Below, piece by piece: positions 36,606 to 45,741 of a stretch of 64,000 bases of DNA; position 1 is the stretch's first letter, and each line of letters starts with the position of its first letter. The notes beneath the pieces are model-generated. The model ran no database searches and had not been told where the DNA came from. It was given only the letters and a program-made list of their open reading frames with translations. Source of the DNA: CPC320 sp002336405 (GTDB lineage Bacteria > Pseudomonadota > Alphaproteobacteria > Rhodobacterales > Rhodobacteraceae); contig CASIAN010000009.1 in assembly GCA_949372595.1 (NCBI GenBank), positions 90,148-154,147 on the forward strand, in the 5' to 3' direction. The position numbers and the translations under genes were made by a program.

Positions 36606-37370
36606 ATGAAACTTCCCCGCACCCCTTCATTTCGCTTGGACGGCAAACGCGCTCTGGTGACAGGGGCCTCGCGCGGCATTGGCCTTGGCTGTGCGGTTGC
36701 GCTGGCTGAAATGGGCGCTGATGTAGTCATGGTGGCGCGCAGTTCTGAGACGCTTGAGGCGGCGGCGGCCATGATCAGAGCCGAAGGCATGTTGGCGCAA
36801 GCGCAGGCTCTTGACGTGACCAACCTAGAGGCGGTGTTGGCATTCTTTGCGTCTGAGGCCGCGTTTGATGTGCTGGTAAATTCCGCAGGCCTTGCCCGGC
36901 ATTCGACCGTGTTAGAGACACGACCTGAAGATTTTGACGCTGTGATGGATCTCAATGTCCGTGCAGCGTATTTTCTGGCGCAACAGGCCGCGCGTAGCAT
37001 GAAGCAACAAGCTCGGGGTGGGTCGATTATTCAGATATCAAGTCAGATGGGCCACGTTGGCGGCCCAGAGCGCGCGGTGTATTGCGGCAGTAAGCATGCT
37101 ATCGAAGGCATCAACAAATCCATGGCTATTGAGTTTGGCGCGTATGCTATTCGGGTCAATTCGATCTGTCCGACCTTTATCCGCACCCCGCTGACTGAAC
37201 CCACATTCAGCGACCCAGAAAAACTTGCCTGGATCAAGTCCAAGATCAAACTTAACAGGGTGGGACAGATCGAAGATATTATGGGCGCAGTTCAGTATCT
37301 GGCGTCAGATGCTTCGGCTCTTGTGACAGGAACATCCCTTTTGATTGATGGTGGGTGGACGGCTGATTAA
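36606..37370 (+). CDS. Short-chain dehydrogenase/reductase (gluconate 5-dehydrogenase-like)
   Basis: A 254-residue classical SDR. The cofactor motif TGASRGIG lies at about 18-25, NSAG near residue 93, and the active-site YCGSKHAIEG near residue 158 with a preceding ISSQMG serine. The N-terminus FRLDGKRALVTGASRG and the late TGTSLLIDGGWTAD fit sugar/polyol and gluconate-5-dehydrogenase-like members, but the substrate cannot be fixed. A GAGG site precedes the ATG. It stands alone. Confidence 0.85.
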   Translation: MKLPRTPSFRLDGKRALVTGASRGIGLGCAVALAEMGADVVMVARSSETLEAAAAMIRAEGMLAQAQALDVTNLEAVLAFFASEAAFDVLVNSAGLARHSTVLETRPEDFDAVMDLNVRAAYFLAQQAARSMKQQARGGSIIQISSQMGHVGGPERAVYCGSKHAIEGINKSMAIEFGAYAIRVNSICPTFIRTPLTEPTFSDPEKLAWIKSKIKLNRVGQIEDIMGAVQYLASDASALVTGTSLLIDGGWTAD

Positions 37371-37597
37371 GGGACCACTGGCCTCAACCCGCTGACTGCG
37401 GCGTTCCTTTTAATGGCCAACCGATTTGGTGGCCGGCTGAACAGTGGGGAAATTCCGCTCCTTTTGATCGTGCCGGGATATGTCTGTTAGACAATTTTCT
37501 CGCACAGCCAAGGGCCATTATGTGGACACCAGCGAAGAAAAGACCGTGCAAACCGAGCGCAACGCAGCAGTGTTGATCGGTGTGCACGGCCGATCCA

Positions 37598-37975
37598 TTA
37601 CCCGTTTTCGACCGGCCCACCCGCGTCTTTCCACGCGCCAAAGCCACCAATATTATAGACGTTTTGATACCCCATATCTTTCAAGGTTTTACCGGCCAGC
37701 GCCGCCTGACCACCCGCGGCGCACAGCAGATATAGATGCGCATCTTTGGTGAGATTGGCATTGTGGTATTGGGTGTTATCATCAGCCGCAAATTCCAAAA
37801 AACCCCGGTTGATGCGCACTGCTCCGGCCACGGTTCCGGTCTTTGCGATATCACCGCTGTCGCGGACATCAACAAATACGGTGTTTTCAGCGCCGTGTTT
37901 TGTCAATGCATCTTCCAGTGAAATACGCTCAACAACGGCGTCTGCGGCGGTCATATAGTCTTTGGCTGTTTTCAT
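37598..37975 (-). CDS. Rhodanese-like domain protein
   Basis: A 125-residue single rhodanese domain. Typical elements are VFVDVRDSGDIAKTGTVAGAVRINRG and the active-site loop LLCAAGGQAAL with the catalytic Cys. The last loop position, often Arg in thiosulfate:cyanide sulfurtransferases, is not Arg here, so the sulfur donor is uncertain. The C-terminal GYQNVYNIGGFGAWKDAGGPVE is canonical. A GGAGAAG site sets the ATG at 37975. Confidence 0.88.
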   Translation of the reverse strand: MKTAKDYMTAADAVVERISLEDALTKHGAENTVFVDVRDSGDIAKTGTVAGAVRINRGFLEFAADDNTQYHNANLTKDAHLYLLCAAGGQAALAGKTLKDMGYQNVYNIGGFGAWKDAGGPVENG

Positions 37976-38286
37976 TTTCTTCTCCAAGATGATTGAGTTC
38001 AGTGTGTGCCGGCAAGCAGAAACCAAATAAATTGGGCTTTTCGGCGCACGAGATCCAACTGGGGCGATTATAAACTTTCTAAGTTCTAGACATAGGCCTG
38101 TGCGTTTTACGTTTCAAGGCGGTTCGTGGTTTTTACAAATTTGATTTCGACAGTATCGGGCGACTTGGCAACCGGTCGCTGTCGGTGTATCTAGATAAAA
38201 AACCTTTTGAGTTCCGTGCGTATTCAAATAGGTGGTTTTTAGAGTTTCCGAGCAGCCTTAATTTTTCGGATTTTGGAGGATATGTT
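37976..38286. other. Divergent region rhodanese / cyclic-nucleotide-binding gene
   Basis: No gene is supported. The frame open from 38185 has no ribosome-binding site of its own; the GGAGG at about 38275 serves the ATG at 38287. Confidence 0.5.
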
Positions 38287-38664
38287 ATGAAGCCAGTATA
38301 TAAATCTGTGGCCGCTGGAGATGTGATTTACCAAGCGAAAGATGATGCAAATAGCGTCTTTCTTATTCACACTGGAGAGGTTGATATTTTCTCGCACAAA
38401 AACTTTCATCTGGCGACTTTAAAAGAAGGTGAAATGTTCGGTGAAATTGGCCAGATTTTAAGAGAGCGGCGAACCGTTACGGTCATTGCCAAAACAAACT
38501 GCATCATCAGAGTTATCGAAGACGATCTGCTTATGCAAAAAATTGATGCCACTGATCCTGCTATATTGGCAATTTTGCGGGGGCTTGCACTGCGACTTAA
38601 TGAAACCAACAAGCGCACAGAAGACCTTTGGACAGAACTGCAGATTTATAAATCGCTTAAGTGA
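38287..38664 (+). CDS. Cyclic-nucleotide-binding-domain protein
   Basis: The 125-residue protein is little more than one CRP-type sensor beta-roll: VAAGDVIYQAKDDANSVFLIHTGEVDIF, the phosphate-binding cassette region MFGEIGQILRERRTVTVIAKTNCIIRVI, and a C-terminal helix. There is no DNA-binding domain, so it is a stand-alone sensor or scaffold rather than a transcription factor. In the cassette the sequence GEIGQ(5)RRTVTV keeps the Glu and Arg expected to touch the cyclic nucleotide. GGAGG precedes ATG 38287. Confidence 0.83.
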   Translation: MKPVYKSVAAGDVIYQAKDDANSVFLIHTGEVDIFSHKNFHLATLKEGEMFGEIGQILRERRTVTVIAKTNCIIRVIEDDLLMQKIDATDPAILAILRGLALRLNETNKRTEDLWTELQIYKSLK

Positions 38665-38748
38665 CGAGCATTGACGTCAGGCTGATGCAGAGTGGCGCCG
38701 GCGTAAGGTTTTTTATAGTGTCTGAAATGGCTGTCTTAGAGGGTCAGT

Positions 38749-40074
38749 TCACTCGCCGTAAGGCGTTACTAACTGTCGAACATTGACACGAGCGCCCAAT
38801 TTGTTTGCAAGCAGATAGATACCGCCGAATTTGCGGTGCAAAAACAATGTTTCCACTGGTGGGATATGCCAGAAATCGCCGTCTTTCCCTAACGCCATCG
38901 CTGCGTCTCTGACCTGTGCGGCAAACATCCCATCGGAAAAATCAAACGCGGCATCCTGGCGAAAAGGTGATAGGATGAGATCGAACAAATTCAGCAGTGC
39001 AGTTTGATGGTGGGGCAAAATTGTGTCGTCGCAGTAGCCAATTTCGTGCATACTATCCAAGATGGCGTCTTTATCATTTTCCAAACCAGAGCCTAGCAAG
39101 CGGCGAAACTGTTTTACCAAGGTCGGGCAGAGCGCTCTGGTTGCGCCAAAGTCCAACAAGACAACCTGCTTTGTTTCGGGGTTATATTTGTAATTTGCAA
39201 AATTTGGATCGGTCTGCATCAGTTGAAAGTCAAATAACTCAAACAGTAATAGCTGGATCAGCAAGCCGACTACCCGGTCCCGCTCTGCTTGTGGCGCGCT
39301 CGCAAGTGCCTCGATAGGATGCCCTGAAACATAGGACATCGCAAGAATATCTGGGGTGGTTAAATCCCCATACAGTACGGGCACTTGAAAGTGGTTGTTG
39401 TCCGCGAGTAATCTTCCAAAATGCTGTAGGTACTGGCCCTCGCGTTGGTATTGTGCCTCATCGTGAAGTTGCTGCTTTGCTTGGTCGAGCAATGACGCGA
39501 TATCAAGGCCTTTAGGCAGCAGGCCCGAGATTTTGATCAGCATGGCGATGTTATCGACGTCGCTGTCGATGCTTTTTCGGATCCCGGGATATTGTATTTT
39601 CAACGCCAGTTCCCGACCGTCTTTGGTTTTAGCGCGATGAACTTGTCCAATTGAGGCCGCGGCGATGGGTCGTACATCGAAGGATGCAAATTGCTGCAAC
39701 CACTGGGGGCCCCAATATTGGGTAAGAACTTTTTTAAGCTGTGAGGGTGGCATGGGTTCTGCCTCAGAGCGCAGGCGCGCCAAAATTTGGGCAAATTCGG
39801 GCGGCAGCATTGTGCCGCTGTCCATCGACATCAATTGCCCGACCTTCATCGCCGCACCGCGCATCTGCGCCAGTTGATCAGCGAGTTTGCGGGCATTGGC
39901 TGGGCTGAGTAACAGGCCGTTCCAGTTTGGCCGCTGGCCCTGTACCAGTTGGCGGACGCCGTTCACCGCCATATTGCCAGCAATGTCTGCGGCCAGACCG
40001 CCCACTCTGGCAAACCGCGACACACGGCTTGCCGGAACTGGTACTGTCTTGTCCGAAATATTGTTGAAACTCAC
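38749..40074 (-). CDS. ABC1/UbiB-family atypical kinase
   Basis: The 441-residue protein belongs to the AarF/UbiB/ADCK family, linked to ubiquinone synthesis or lipid handling. The hallmark KxGQ motif is KVGQ at 77-80, followed by LPPEFAQILARLRSEAEPMP. Then come the ATP-site elements AAASIGQVHRA (Ala-rich loop) and LALKIQYPG, and a late NYKYNPETKQVVLLDFGATRAL with the DFG-like metal site. GTG 40074 has an AGGAGG site; the long in-frame extension to 40338 is not supported. Confidence 0.88.
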   Translation of the reverse strand: MSFNNISDKTVPVPASRVSRFARVGGLAADIAGNMAVNGVRQLVQGQRPNWNGLLLSPANARKLADQLAQMRGAAMKVGQLMSMDSGTMLPPEFAQILARLRSEAEPMPPSQLKKVLTQYWGPQWLQQFASFDVRPIAAASIGQVHRAKTKDGRELALKIQYPGIRKSIDSDVDNIAMLIKISGLLPKGLDIASLLDQAKQQLHDEAQYQREGQYLQHFGRLLADNNHFQVPVLYGDLTTPDILAMSYVSGHPIEALASAPQAERDRVVGLLIQLLLFELFDFQLMQTDPNFANYKYNPETKQVVLLDFGATRALCPTLVKQFRRLLGSGLENDKDAILDSMHEIGYCDDTILPHHQTALLNLFDLILSPFRQDAAFDFSDGMFAAQVRDAAMALGKDGDFWHIPPVETLFLHRKFGGIYLLANKLGARVNVRQLVTPYGE

Positions 40075-40356
40075 GATGCGGTGCCTCCTGATCGTCTGGC
40101 AATCATAACTGTCGGGCAAGCTTAACTGTGTGACAAGTATAATTCCAATGCAGTTAGGGCAGATACCCAAGATTGAAAGCCTCAGACGCATGAAGGCGCT
40201 GTTTATCAGGGTAGAGAACGCGGGTGTGCAGGGATTGGGCGCGGTGTGGGCAATGTACAGGCCTGCGTGGTGTGCAGGCTGCAGGTGACTAACGCAGGTT
40301 TTTGTTGGCTGTGGCAAAGGTGTAGCGGTTTGGATCACCGCAGGTGCCCGGTCAAA

Positions 40357-40836
40357 TTAATCACAAGTCCGATAGTTGCTTTGGAGACATTTTTCAGCCA
40401 TTTTTTGCGCATTTGAAATGTTATCTGGCGCCAAAAGTGTCTCCATTCGAACCATATTCTCTAAAGCATTTTTGCTGCCATTTTGTGCTGCGATGAACCA
40501 CCACATATAGGCTTTGGTTTCGTTGTGAAACTGGGTTGTGGTTTTGGAATAGAGCCACCCAAGATTGTTTTGAGCTGATGCATAACCTTGCTTTGCTGCC
40601 TGCATGTACCACTTTAAATTGTAACCGTCACGTGAAGGCACTTCCAAGCCATTGATATGAAGCGGGTGGTTGCGGTCTCTTGCACTGTCGATTTTTTTGA
40701 CCTGATATGGAGCCTTGAGAGCGAAAATAGCATTTTTGACATGCTGAGAAAAGTCACCATACTGTCGGTTAAGATCAGGGTGAATTGTGAAAAAGGTAAG
40801 GTTGAACAGCAAAAAAACCACAAGAGTTTTCGACAT
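40357..40836 (-). CDS. Secreted Sel1-like repeat protein (short)
   Basis: The 159-residue protein has an N-terminal signal or anchor segment (about 4-20). Its second half looks like Sel1 repeats: YMQAAKQGYASAQNNLGWLYS and AYMWWFIAAQNGSKNALENM. Only about two repeats are present, so it may be a short family member or a remnant. Starts at 40845 (GTG) and 40836 (ATG) are both possible and neither has a strong ribosome-binding site. Confidence 0.6.
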   Translation of the reverse strand: MSKTLVVFLLFNLTFFTIHPDLNRQYGDFSQHVKNAIFALKAPYQVKKIDSARDRNHPLHINGLEVPSRDGYNLKWYMQAAKQGYASAQNNLGWLYSKTTTQFHNETKAYMWWFIAAQNGSKNALENMVRMETLLAPDNISNAQKMAEKCLQSNYRTCD

Positions 40837-41322
40837 AGTGACCACTAATTATGTAAGAGTTTCAAGTAAAGCCATATATCTTAGGATGATCATAACACAG
40901 ATACTCATTACCTCAATAAATTAATTCAAAATGATAATTTTTGATGTGCAATTTGAATAAGTCGTTGAGTTGTGCTGCTCAGTTCGGTTTGTGCCTGTGC
41001 GCTTTGGTTTTATGGGGTAATTTATCAAAATAGGCCCGAGTGACCCTCGCTCAGCTTGTGGTATTTGCGAGCTGTCTCACAGGCGCGCTGAATGTTCATC
41101 AGCGCCGAGCCGGCGGGAATGATATCGGTCTATTTTGGGCATTCTACCATGAGCAGTGAAATCAAAGGGAGCCGGATTAACCTGTTGAGACAGGCATCTA
41201 TCGCGCGCAGCATCGACCGTTGGTTAATCCTTAGTGCATACTGCGGAGACGTTTTAGCCGAAATGCATAGCAGCGGTATATGACTTTTACGTTCGGTGAA
41301 TGGCAGCTTTAAGAAGGCTAAC
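40837..41322. other. Gene-poor stretch, nothing recognised
   Basis: Short open frames exist on both strands (for example around 41092-41283), but none has a ribosome-binding site or a recognisable motif. It forms the edge of the scar region. Confidence 0.5.
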
Positions 41323-41729
41323 CTAAACGCCAACGCTGTCAGGAATTATGGCATCAACTTCGATCTCAACAAGCCACTCTGGGTTCACAGACCAGATAAT
41401 GGCTGCAATAGTATCGACGGGCTGCGCATCAATGTGATATTTCTTACGCGCTTCAATCGCCTCTTTTCAGTTTCTATATCGGTTAAGATGACGCGTGTGC
41501 GAACGATATCCTTACGCCCAGCCTCGGCCTGCTCGAGCGCCACTTTGATGACTTCAAAGCTTTGGTTCGTTTGTGCATGAACGTCCCCAATGCCAACTGT
41601 TTTTCCGTTTTTGTCAACGGGTGCGGTTCCACCAACAGCGGTGAATGATCCAACGCGCACCGCCTTGCTGAATCCAACTATTTCCTCAATTGGATTGCCG
41701 TTTGATATCAATGTCCGATTACTTGTCAT
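41323..41729 (-). pseudogene. RidA family gene broken by a frameshift
   Basis: RidA proteins hydrolyse reactive enamine/imine intermediates. The frame from ATG 41729 reads NGNPIEEIVGFSKAVRVGSF and VRTRVILTDIET, then drifts to nonsense and stops at 41385. In the next frame the expected end follows: EAIEARKKYHIDAQPVDTI, then VNPEWLVEIEVDAII, with TAG at 41323-41325. A one-base shift in an A/G-rich stretch near 41460 explains it. Both halves match the family, so this is a recent break or a sequencing error. Confidence 0.75.
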
Positions 41730-42225
41730 TACTCCCTGTTTCCTGTTTTGGACGAAAAATGCGATGTTGTGGTGATTGTCGTTCTACAAACTACCCACAT
41801 CAATTTTGCTTTCACCGCCAAAACGCGGGCGATCATTTCAATCTGGTCGTTTTCGCCAACCTCCTTTGCCAATTGTTTCCGAGCAGACGCGCGGTGGTCT
41901 TCGAATTAGTTCATACAATAGCGTCGCACAGGCCCAGACCAAAGCGTCAGGCACATTCAGCAGTTCACTTATTTGATCGCAATAATACGGTTCCAGCGCC
42001 CCATATAATTCTGATAACTTTGCCCCGCACTCCAAGTATCGAATTCTGACGTGGTTACCATTCGTCACGCCAAAATTTTTAACATTGCCGTTGATGGCAA
42101 CGCCGCAATTGGTGTGTGGTCTGCCGAACCGAAATTGAACCCCCAAAAAGATCGGATTGCCGCGTATATTTGTGTGATAGCCTTTTCGAACTTGAGATGT
42201 CGTATGCCCCGCTCAGGTGTTGGGA
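41730..42225. other. Gene-poor stretch of the scar region
   Basis: Open frames such as 41838-42146 (minus) have no motif or ribosome-binding site that I can support. The frame of the methyltransferase fragment continues across the right part without a natural stop. Confidence 0.45.
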
Positions 42226-42712
42226 CGGCCGCGCGAGAAGCACCTTGAACCTTGCCCCTTTACGAAAGCTGCCATCGGCCCGCTTGTGTGGGTAAATTGC
42301 GTTGACATGCGCCTCGTCCACAGCCGTTTGCCCGACTGTGGTGATCGCTTTGGCGGCGATACCAGAGGACGATAACCCTTTTAAAGCGGTCTGAATGTTG
42401 GGATGGAACCACGAGTATTCCACATCAATGATATCGGTTGTGTCTGCTCCACAATCCTTGGCACACGGCTGCAAAACATCCGTGTTTGAAAGCGCAAATG
42501 GACCAGGAGTGCTGGGCGGGGGCGGGGGCGGTGGCAACAGCGGCCTGAGGGCGGCGATAATGTTGGTGGCCTGTGTGCCATTGGGTTCACCCCATGTGGC
42601 AACATAAACCATTCCGTCTGGTGTCGTCACGCGCGCGGCCTCAAGAAGTGCTTTGATCAGGCTTGCGGCGTATTGCACAGCGTTGAAGCCGCTCACAACG
42701 TCGAACTGGTTG
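42226..42712 (-). pseudogene. Fragment of a class I SAM-dependent methyltransferase
   Basis: On the minus strand the frame opens at about 42712 with FDVVSGFNAVQYAAS, then EAARVTTPDGMVYVATWGEP, a run of seven prolines, and ends near ARFKVLLARP without its own stop. This corresponds to the second half of a Rossmann methyltransferase (post-motif II onward). The N-terminal SAM-binding GxGxG part is missing: at about 42715 the sequence switches abruptly to another ORF remnant on the other strand. Confidence 0.65.
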
Positions 42713-42722
42713 GGCCCAAAAA

Positions 42723-42866
42723 GATGTCTTGAGTGAGATGGAGTATCTACTTGAACGCGGAGTTGATCCAGAATTTGCGATCAAGACATTGCGGGCTGAA
42801 AATACCGATATGTGGTTTCCTAGGCGTCGGGAATTGACCCTTGCCGGTGTGGTGTCGCAACCCTGA
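42723..42866 (+). pseudogene. C-terminal ORF remnant, unassigned
   Basis: An open frame of 47 codons ending in TGA (DVLSEMEYLLERGVDPEFAI, then ENTDMWFPRRRELTLAGVV) looks like natural protein sequence rather than shadow. It has no start codon and abuts the methyltransferase fragment head-on. I do not recognise the family. It is probably the tail of a gene lost in a deletion. Confidence 0.4.
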
Positions 42867-43000
42867 TCGTAACGTGTCCGCATTCGCAAACCTGTTTGTC
42901 GGATGCCGCACCGACTGCCGTAATGAAACCGTAGGTCTGGCATGACCTGTGCACGTACCATATCATGGGATGTATAAGTAACAGTTGAAAAGGGAATGTC

Positions 43001-43216
43001 ATGGGAAAGTTAGCACTGCTTTTGGCCGCTGCTTTGAGCGTAACTGCAACCTCGGTCATGGCTGAGGGACCCTATAGCGCTGTGGTTGACCATGACGCAA
43101 ATGGCGATGTGCCGCCTGCAGTCTGGATTGTTAATCAAACTACTGGCGCTGTCCGATTTTGCGTTGCGGCCAATAATAATACGACTATTGTCTGTTCAGC
43201 ATGGTCCGACAAATAA
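43001..43216 (+). CDS. Small secreted protein, unknown
   Basis: Not recognised. The 71-residue product has a clear Sec signal peptide (about 1-21, ending VMA) and a short mature part with two cysteines (FCVAANNNTTIVCS) that could form a disulfide. An AAGGGA site precedes the ATG. It sits alone in the low-density region. Such small periplasmic proteins are often orphan in Rhodobacterales. Confidence 0.55.
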   Translation: MGKLALLLAAALSVTATSVMAEGPYSAVVDHDANGDVPPAVWIVNQTTGAVRFCVAANNNTTIVCSAWSDK

Positions 43217-43581
43217 ATCGTCATGCACGCTCGCAGTAGGGTGTGTGCAATGGCAGCAGGTTATTTTTGGTATCGGATTTTGGCAAAAACCCTGACTTTG
43301 AACGTGTCGAACAAAGTGGCCCAGAGCTGGTGAAAACTATTCAAGAGCGGCGTCTGGATAATGGTCATTGCAAGCGCCTGACTGAAAGCTTTAAACTGGC
43401 GCTCGTCGGTTGCCATTGTGCGCTTTGTAGGGTTTGAGGACGCGACGGCGCAAAACAGCAAAGTTGAATAAGCGGTGCTGTGCCGGTATTGCGATTTGAC
43501 GCAATACCGTTTGATGAAAGCTCCGTGGGCCCGCGAGGCTTTGCACTAAAGGATTTGTCTCGCACGGCGCATCAGGCAGTT
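43217..43581. other. No gene recognised
   Basis: Only short unsupported open frames on both strands and no terminator of note. Confidence 0.45.
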
Positions 43582-43815
43582 TCAGACGATCCAGCCGGCC
43601 CGTTCGGCTTTTGCTTTCTGAAGGCTTTTGTCTTTTCTCATCATATCCGCCATGGCTTTTGCCAATGCATCGGCTGCGGCGGCGCTGCGTTTGAGATCAG
43701 CGCGCAGCGGGATTAGTAAGTCGCCGTCCGATTTCAAAATTGGCGCTTCATAATCACCATATTTTGCCACAAGGGCTGTAATTTCCGTCATAAACTCTTC
43801 TGAATTGTCATACAT
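43582..43815 (-). CDS. Small hypothetical helical protein
   Basis: Not recognised. The 77-residue protein is rich in Ala, Lys and Glu, with a long amphipathic helix in its second half (LKRSAAAADALAKAMADMMR) and a Trp near the end. An AAGGA site lies 11 bases before the ATG at 43815; an internal ATG eight codons later (43791) is possible. There is no signal peptide. Composition and a ribosome-binding site favour a real gene, but the evidence is thin. Confidence 0.45.
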   Translation of the reverse strand: MYDNSEEFMTEITALVAKYGDYEAPILKSDGDLLIPLRADLKRSAAAADALAKAMADMMRKDKSLQKAKAERAGWIV

Positions 43816-44468
43816 TCTGGCCGGTTCCTTGGTGATAAAAGTAGCAGGTACTAATTTGCAAATTACGTACCAAGATTGTTGGAATGGTAATTAAAACGCA
43901 TGTTCATTAATCTCGATGATTCAAAAGTTTTGTCGTGCGCCTAAATTCTAGAAACACCGTGTACTAATGCCTCGGTTGGAAACGGTGCCTCCGGTGGGAC
44001 TTGGGGGGGTGAATTGGCACAAAATATTATTTTATAGCCGCAATTTTTGATGTTTTGCCCAAGATATACTTGCGAAAGAACGGGTTGCTCATTCTCAATT
44101 TCCAGATTGAGAACCGCACCGCGTGGTGCAGGCATTGCTGCAGGCGTCAGCGTTCAAAGCAGGGCACTGCGTGAAGTTTTTGGTGGGCAAGGGTGTCTCA
44201 TGCGATAATTGCTTTGGGAATATTGTGCCGATATATCTTGCGCCGACACTTCGGGTGGATTATCGCCTGCGCACTGGCAATCACGCGTACGTCTTTCGGA
44301 GTGTTGCGCGTGATGGTATGTTATTTGCTAGTAGGACATCAGGCGCGGTCGAGAATGTGGTCAAGAATATGGTCGGGATAGTTGAATACAAGCAGATGGA
44401 CGACGCTTGTCTCGCCGCTCGAAGCGTTATGCTTTGTGTGATAAATACAATAGAAACTGGACGTTTCT
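43816..44468. other. Long gene-poor stretch
   Basis: A 64-codon frame at 43941-44135 (minus) and a 118-codon frame at 44123-44479 (plus) are open, but neither has a ribosome-binding site or motif. They may be gene remnants. Nothing else is seen. Confidence 0.45.
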
Positions 44469-45077
44469 ATGCAAGATAAATCCGCCCTCGTGGCATATTT
44501 GATCAGTAATTTTCCTGGGATCTTTGAAAAGAACTCTGAGGAAGAGCGCGGGCTTTTGGGGCATCAAAAACAGCAAAAACCTGATAAATTTAAATACTCG
44601 AAAGAACTTGCAGGGGTTGGTGAGGACGCAGAGCAGGCCTCTTGGAATATGGTGCATCTGGAAGAAATGGCGTCTAAAACCGATGGCTTTACGCAATATT
44701 CTGATTTCCAGACCCTGTTCGAGATCGATTTCCGTGTGCGATTTTGTCGGGCCACACTGTCGCAACGCCTGCCCATTGGATGGACGGACAGTGGCGAAGA
44801 TTTCTGGCCCAGCGATGTGCCTATCTTAAAGCTGCCAGATTTGAGCCCGCTGGATTTTCTCATCTCAGCCTCACGCAAACGGCCACTGCGCAAGGTGGAG
44901 TATGATGAAGCCTATTATGCCGCCAAATGTTTGGGGCATTTTCGCAGGGCTAAATTTCTGCAGGACTGTTCGGGTGGTCATATGGCTGTATGGCGTGAAT
45001 GGATGCTTTTTGGCGATGCCTGGACAGCTGCGTCTATGCAACACGGGTTTGGGGTTGCGCTTGGCCGCGATGTCTAA
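44469..45077 (+). CDS. Hypothetical protein of 202 residues, unrecognised
   Basis: I do not recognise the family. The protein is soluble, without signal peptide or membrane segment. The first third is charged (EKNSEEERGLLGHQKQQKPD). The middle has WTDSGEDFWPSDVPILKLPD, and the C-terminus ends WREWMLFGDAWTAASMQHGF. Tryptophans and acidic residues are frequent, and the reading frame is clean for 200 codons, which supports coding. No strong ribosome-binding site is visible before the ATG. The YqaA-type gene follows 108 bases later in the same direction. Confidence 0.6.
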   Translation: MQDKSALVAYLISNFPGIFEKNSEEERGLLGHQKQQKPDKFKYSKELAGVGEDAEQASWNMVHLEEMASKTDGFTQYSDFQTLFEIDFRVRFCRATLSQRLPIGWTDSGEDFWPSDVPILKLPDLSPLDFLISASRKRPLRKVEYDEAYYAAKCLGHFRRAKFLQDCSGGHMAVWREWMLFGDAWTAASMQHGFGVALGRDV

Positions 45078-45185
45078 CACCCCGACCCGGCCGGATCGCT
45101 TGGATCTTGTATCTGGCGTTCGGCCCGTTTCAGATGCTGGGCCAGACTGCGGATGTTAACCGATCAAAGATGAAGTGGTCTGTCC

Positions 45186-45611
45186 ATGGCATATGCCATT
45201 TTGTTCTTTTCGGCTTTGATGGCGGCAACAGTCCTGCCCATGCAATCTGAGGCCGTTCTCGTGGCATTGTTACTGTCTGGCGATCACCCTGCTGCGGCAC
45301 TTGTTGGTGTCGCAACGGTTGGAAATGTAGCAGGGTCTGCGATCAATTGGGTTTTAGGCAGGGCTTTTATTGGCTTTCAAGGTCGTCGTTGGTTTCCGGT
45401 TTCGCCTGCAAAAATCGCCAAGGCAAAAGCCCACTATGGTCAATATGGTCGGTGGTCGCTTTTGCTCAGCTGGTTGCCAGTAATTGGTGACCCTATCACG
45501 GTTGTCGCAGGCGCTTTGGGCGAGCGTTTTCTCCCATTTATTCTTATTGTTTCGCTTGCAAAGGCTGGGCGTTATATCTTTCTCGCTTTTGCGACCCTGA
45601 TCTGGCTCTAA
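45186..45611 (+). CDS. YqaA/DedA-related membrane protein
   Basis: The 141-residue inner-membrane protein resembles the YqaA branch of the SNARE-associated/DedA family (VTT fold). Segments include FFSALMAATVLPMQSEAVLVALL, a VGNVAGSAINWVLGRA motif and LLSWLPVIGDPITVVAGALG; the latter, with its Pro and Gly residues and Asp, is the family signature. DedA relatives act in lipid scrambling or membrane homeostasis; the YqaA subgroup is poorly studied. Confidence 0.82.
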   Translation: MAYAILFFSALMAATVLPMQSEAVLVALLLSGDHPAAALVGVATVGNVAGSAINWVLGRAFIGFQGRRWFPVSPAKIAKAKAHYGQYGRWSLLLSWLPVIGDPITVVAGALGERFLPFILIVSLAKAGRYIFLAFATLIWL

Positions 45612-45741
45612 GCACGCAGCATTACCACTTGAATAAAAGTGCTTTTGGATTTCCACCGCCCAGAGCAATAAGCGTTTGGTCTTTGTCGCCTGAGGTGGGG
45701 GCAAAGATGTGATTGCCAAGTGGCTAGGATAGCTAACACAC

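Noticed and set aside
40262..40303. Terminator-like stem (CCTGCGT/ACGCAGG followed by five T) on the plus strand
   Set aside because: No supported plus-strand gene ends there; a 46-codon frame ahead of it has no ribosome-binding site.
43941..44135. 64-codon open frame on the minus strand
   Set aside because: Its composition is protein-like, but there is no ribosome-binding site, motif or neighbour; kept only as a possible remnant.
44123..44479. 118-codon open frame on the plus strand
   Set aside because: There is no ribosome-binding site, no domain, and a composition unlike the neighbouring proteins.
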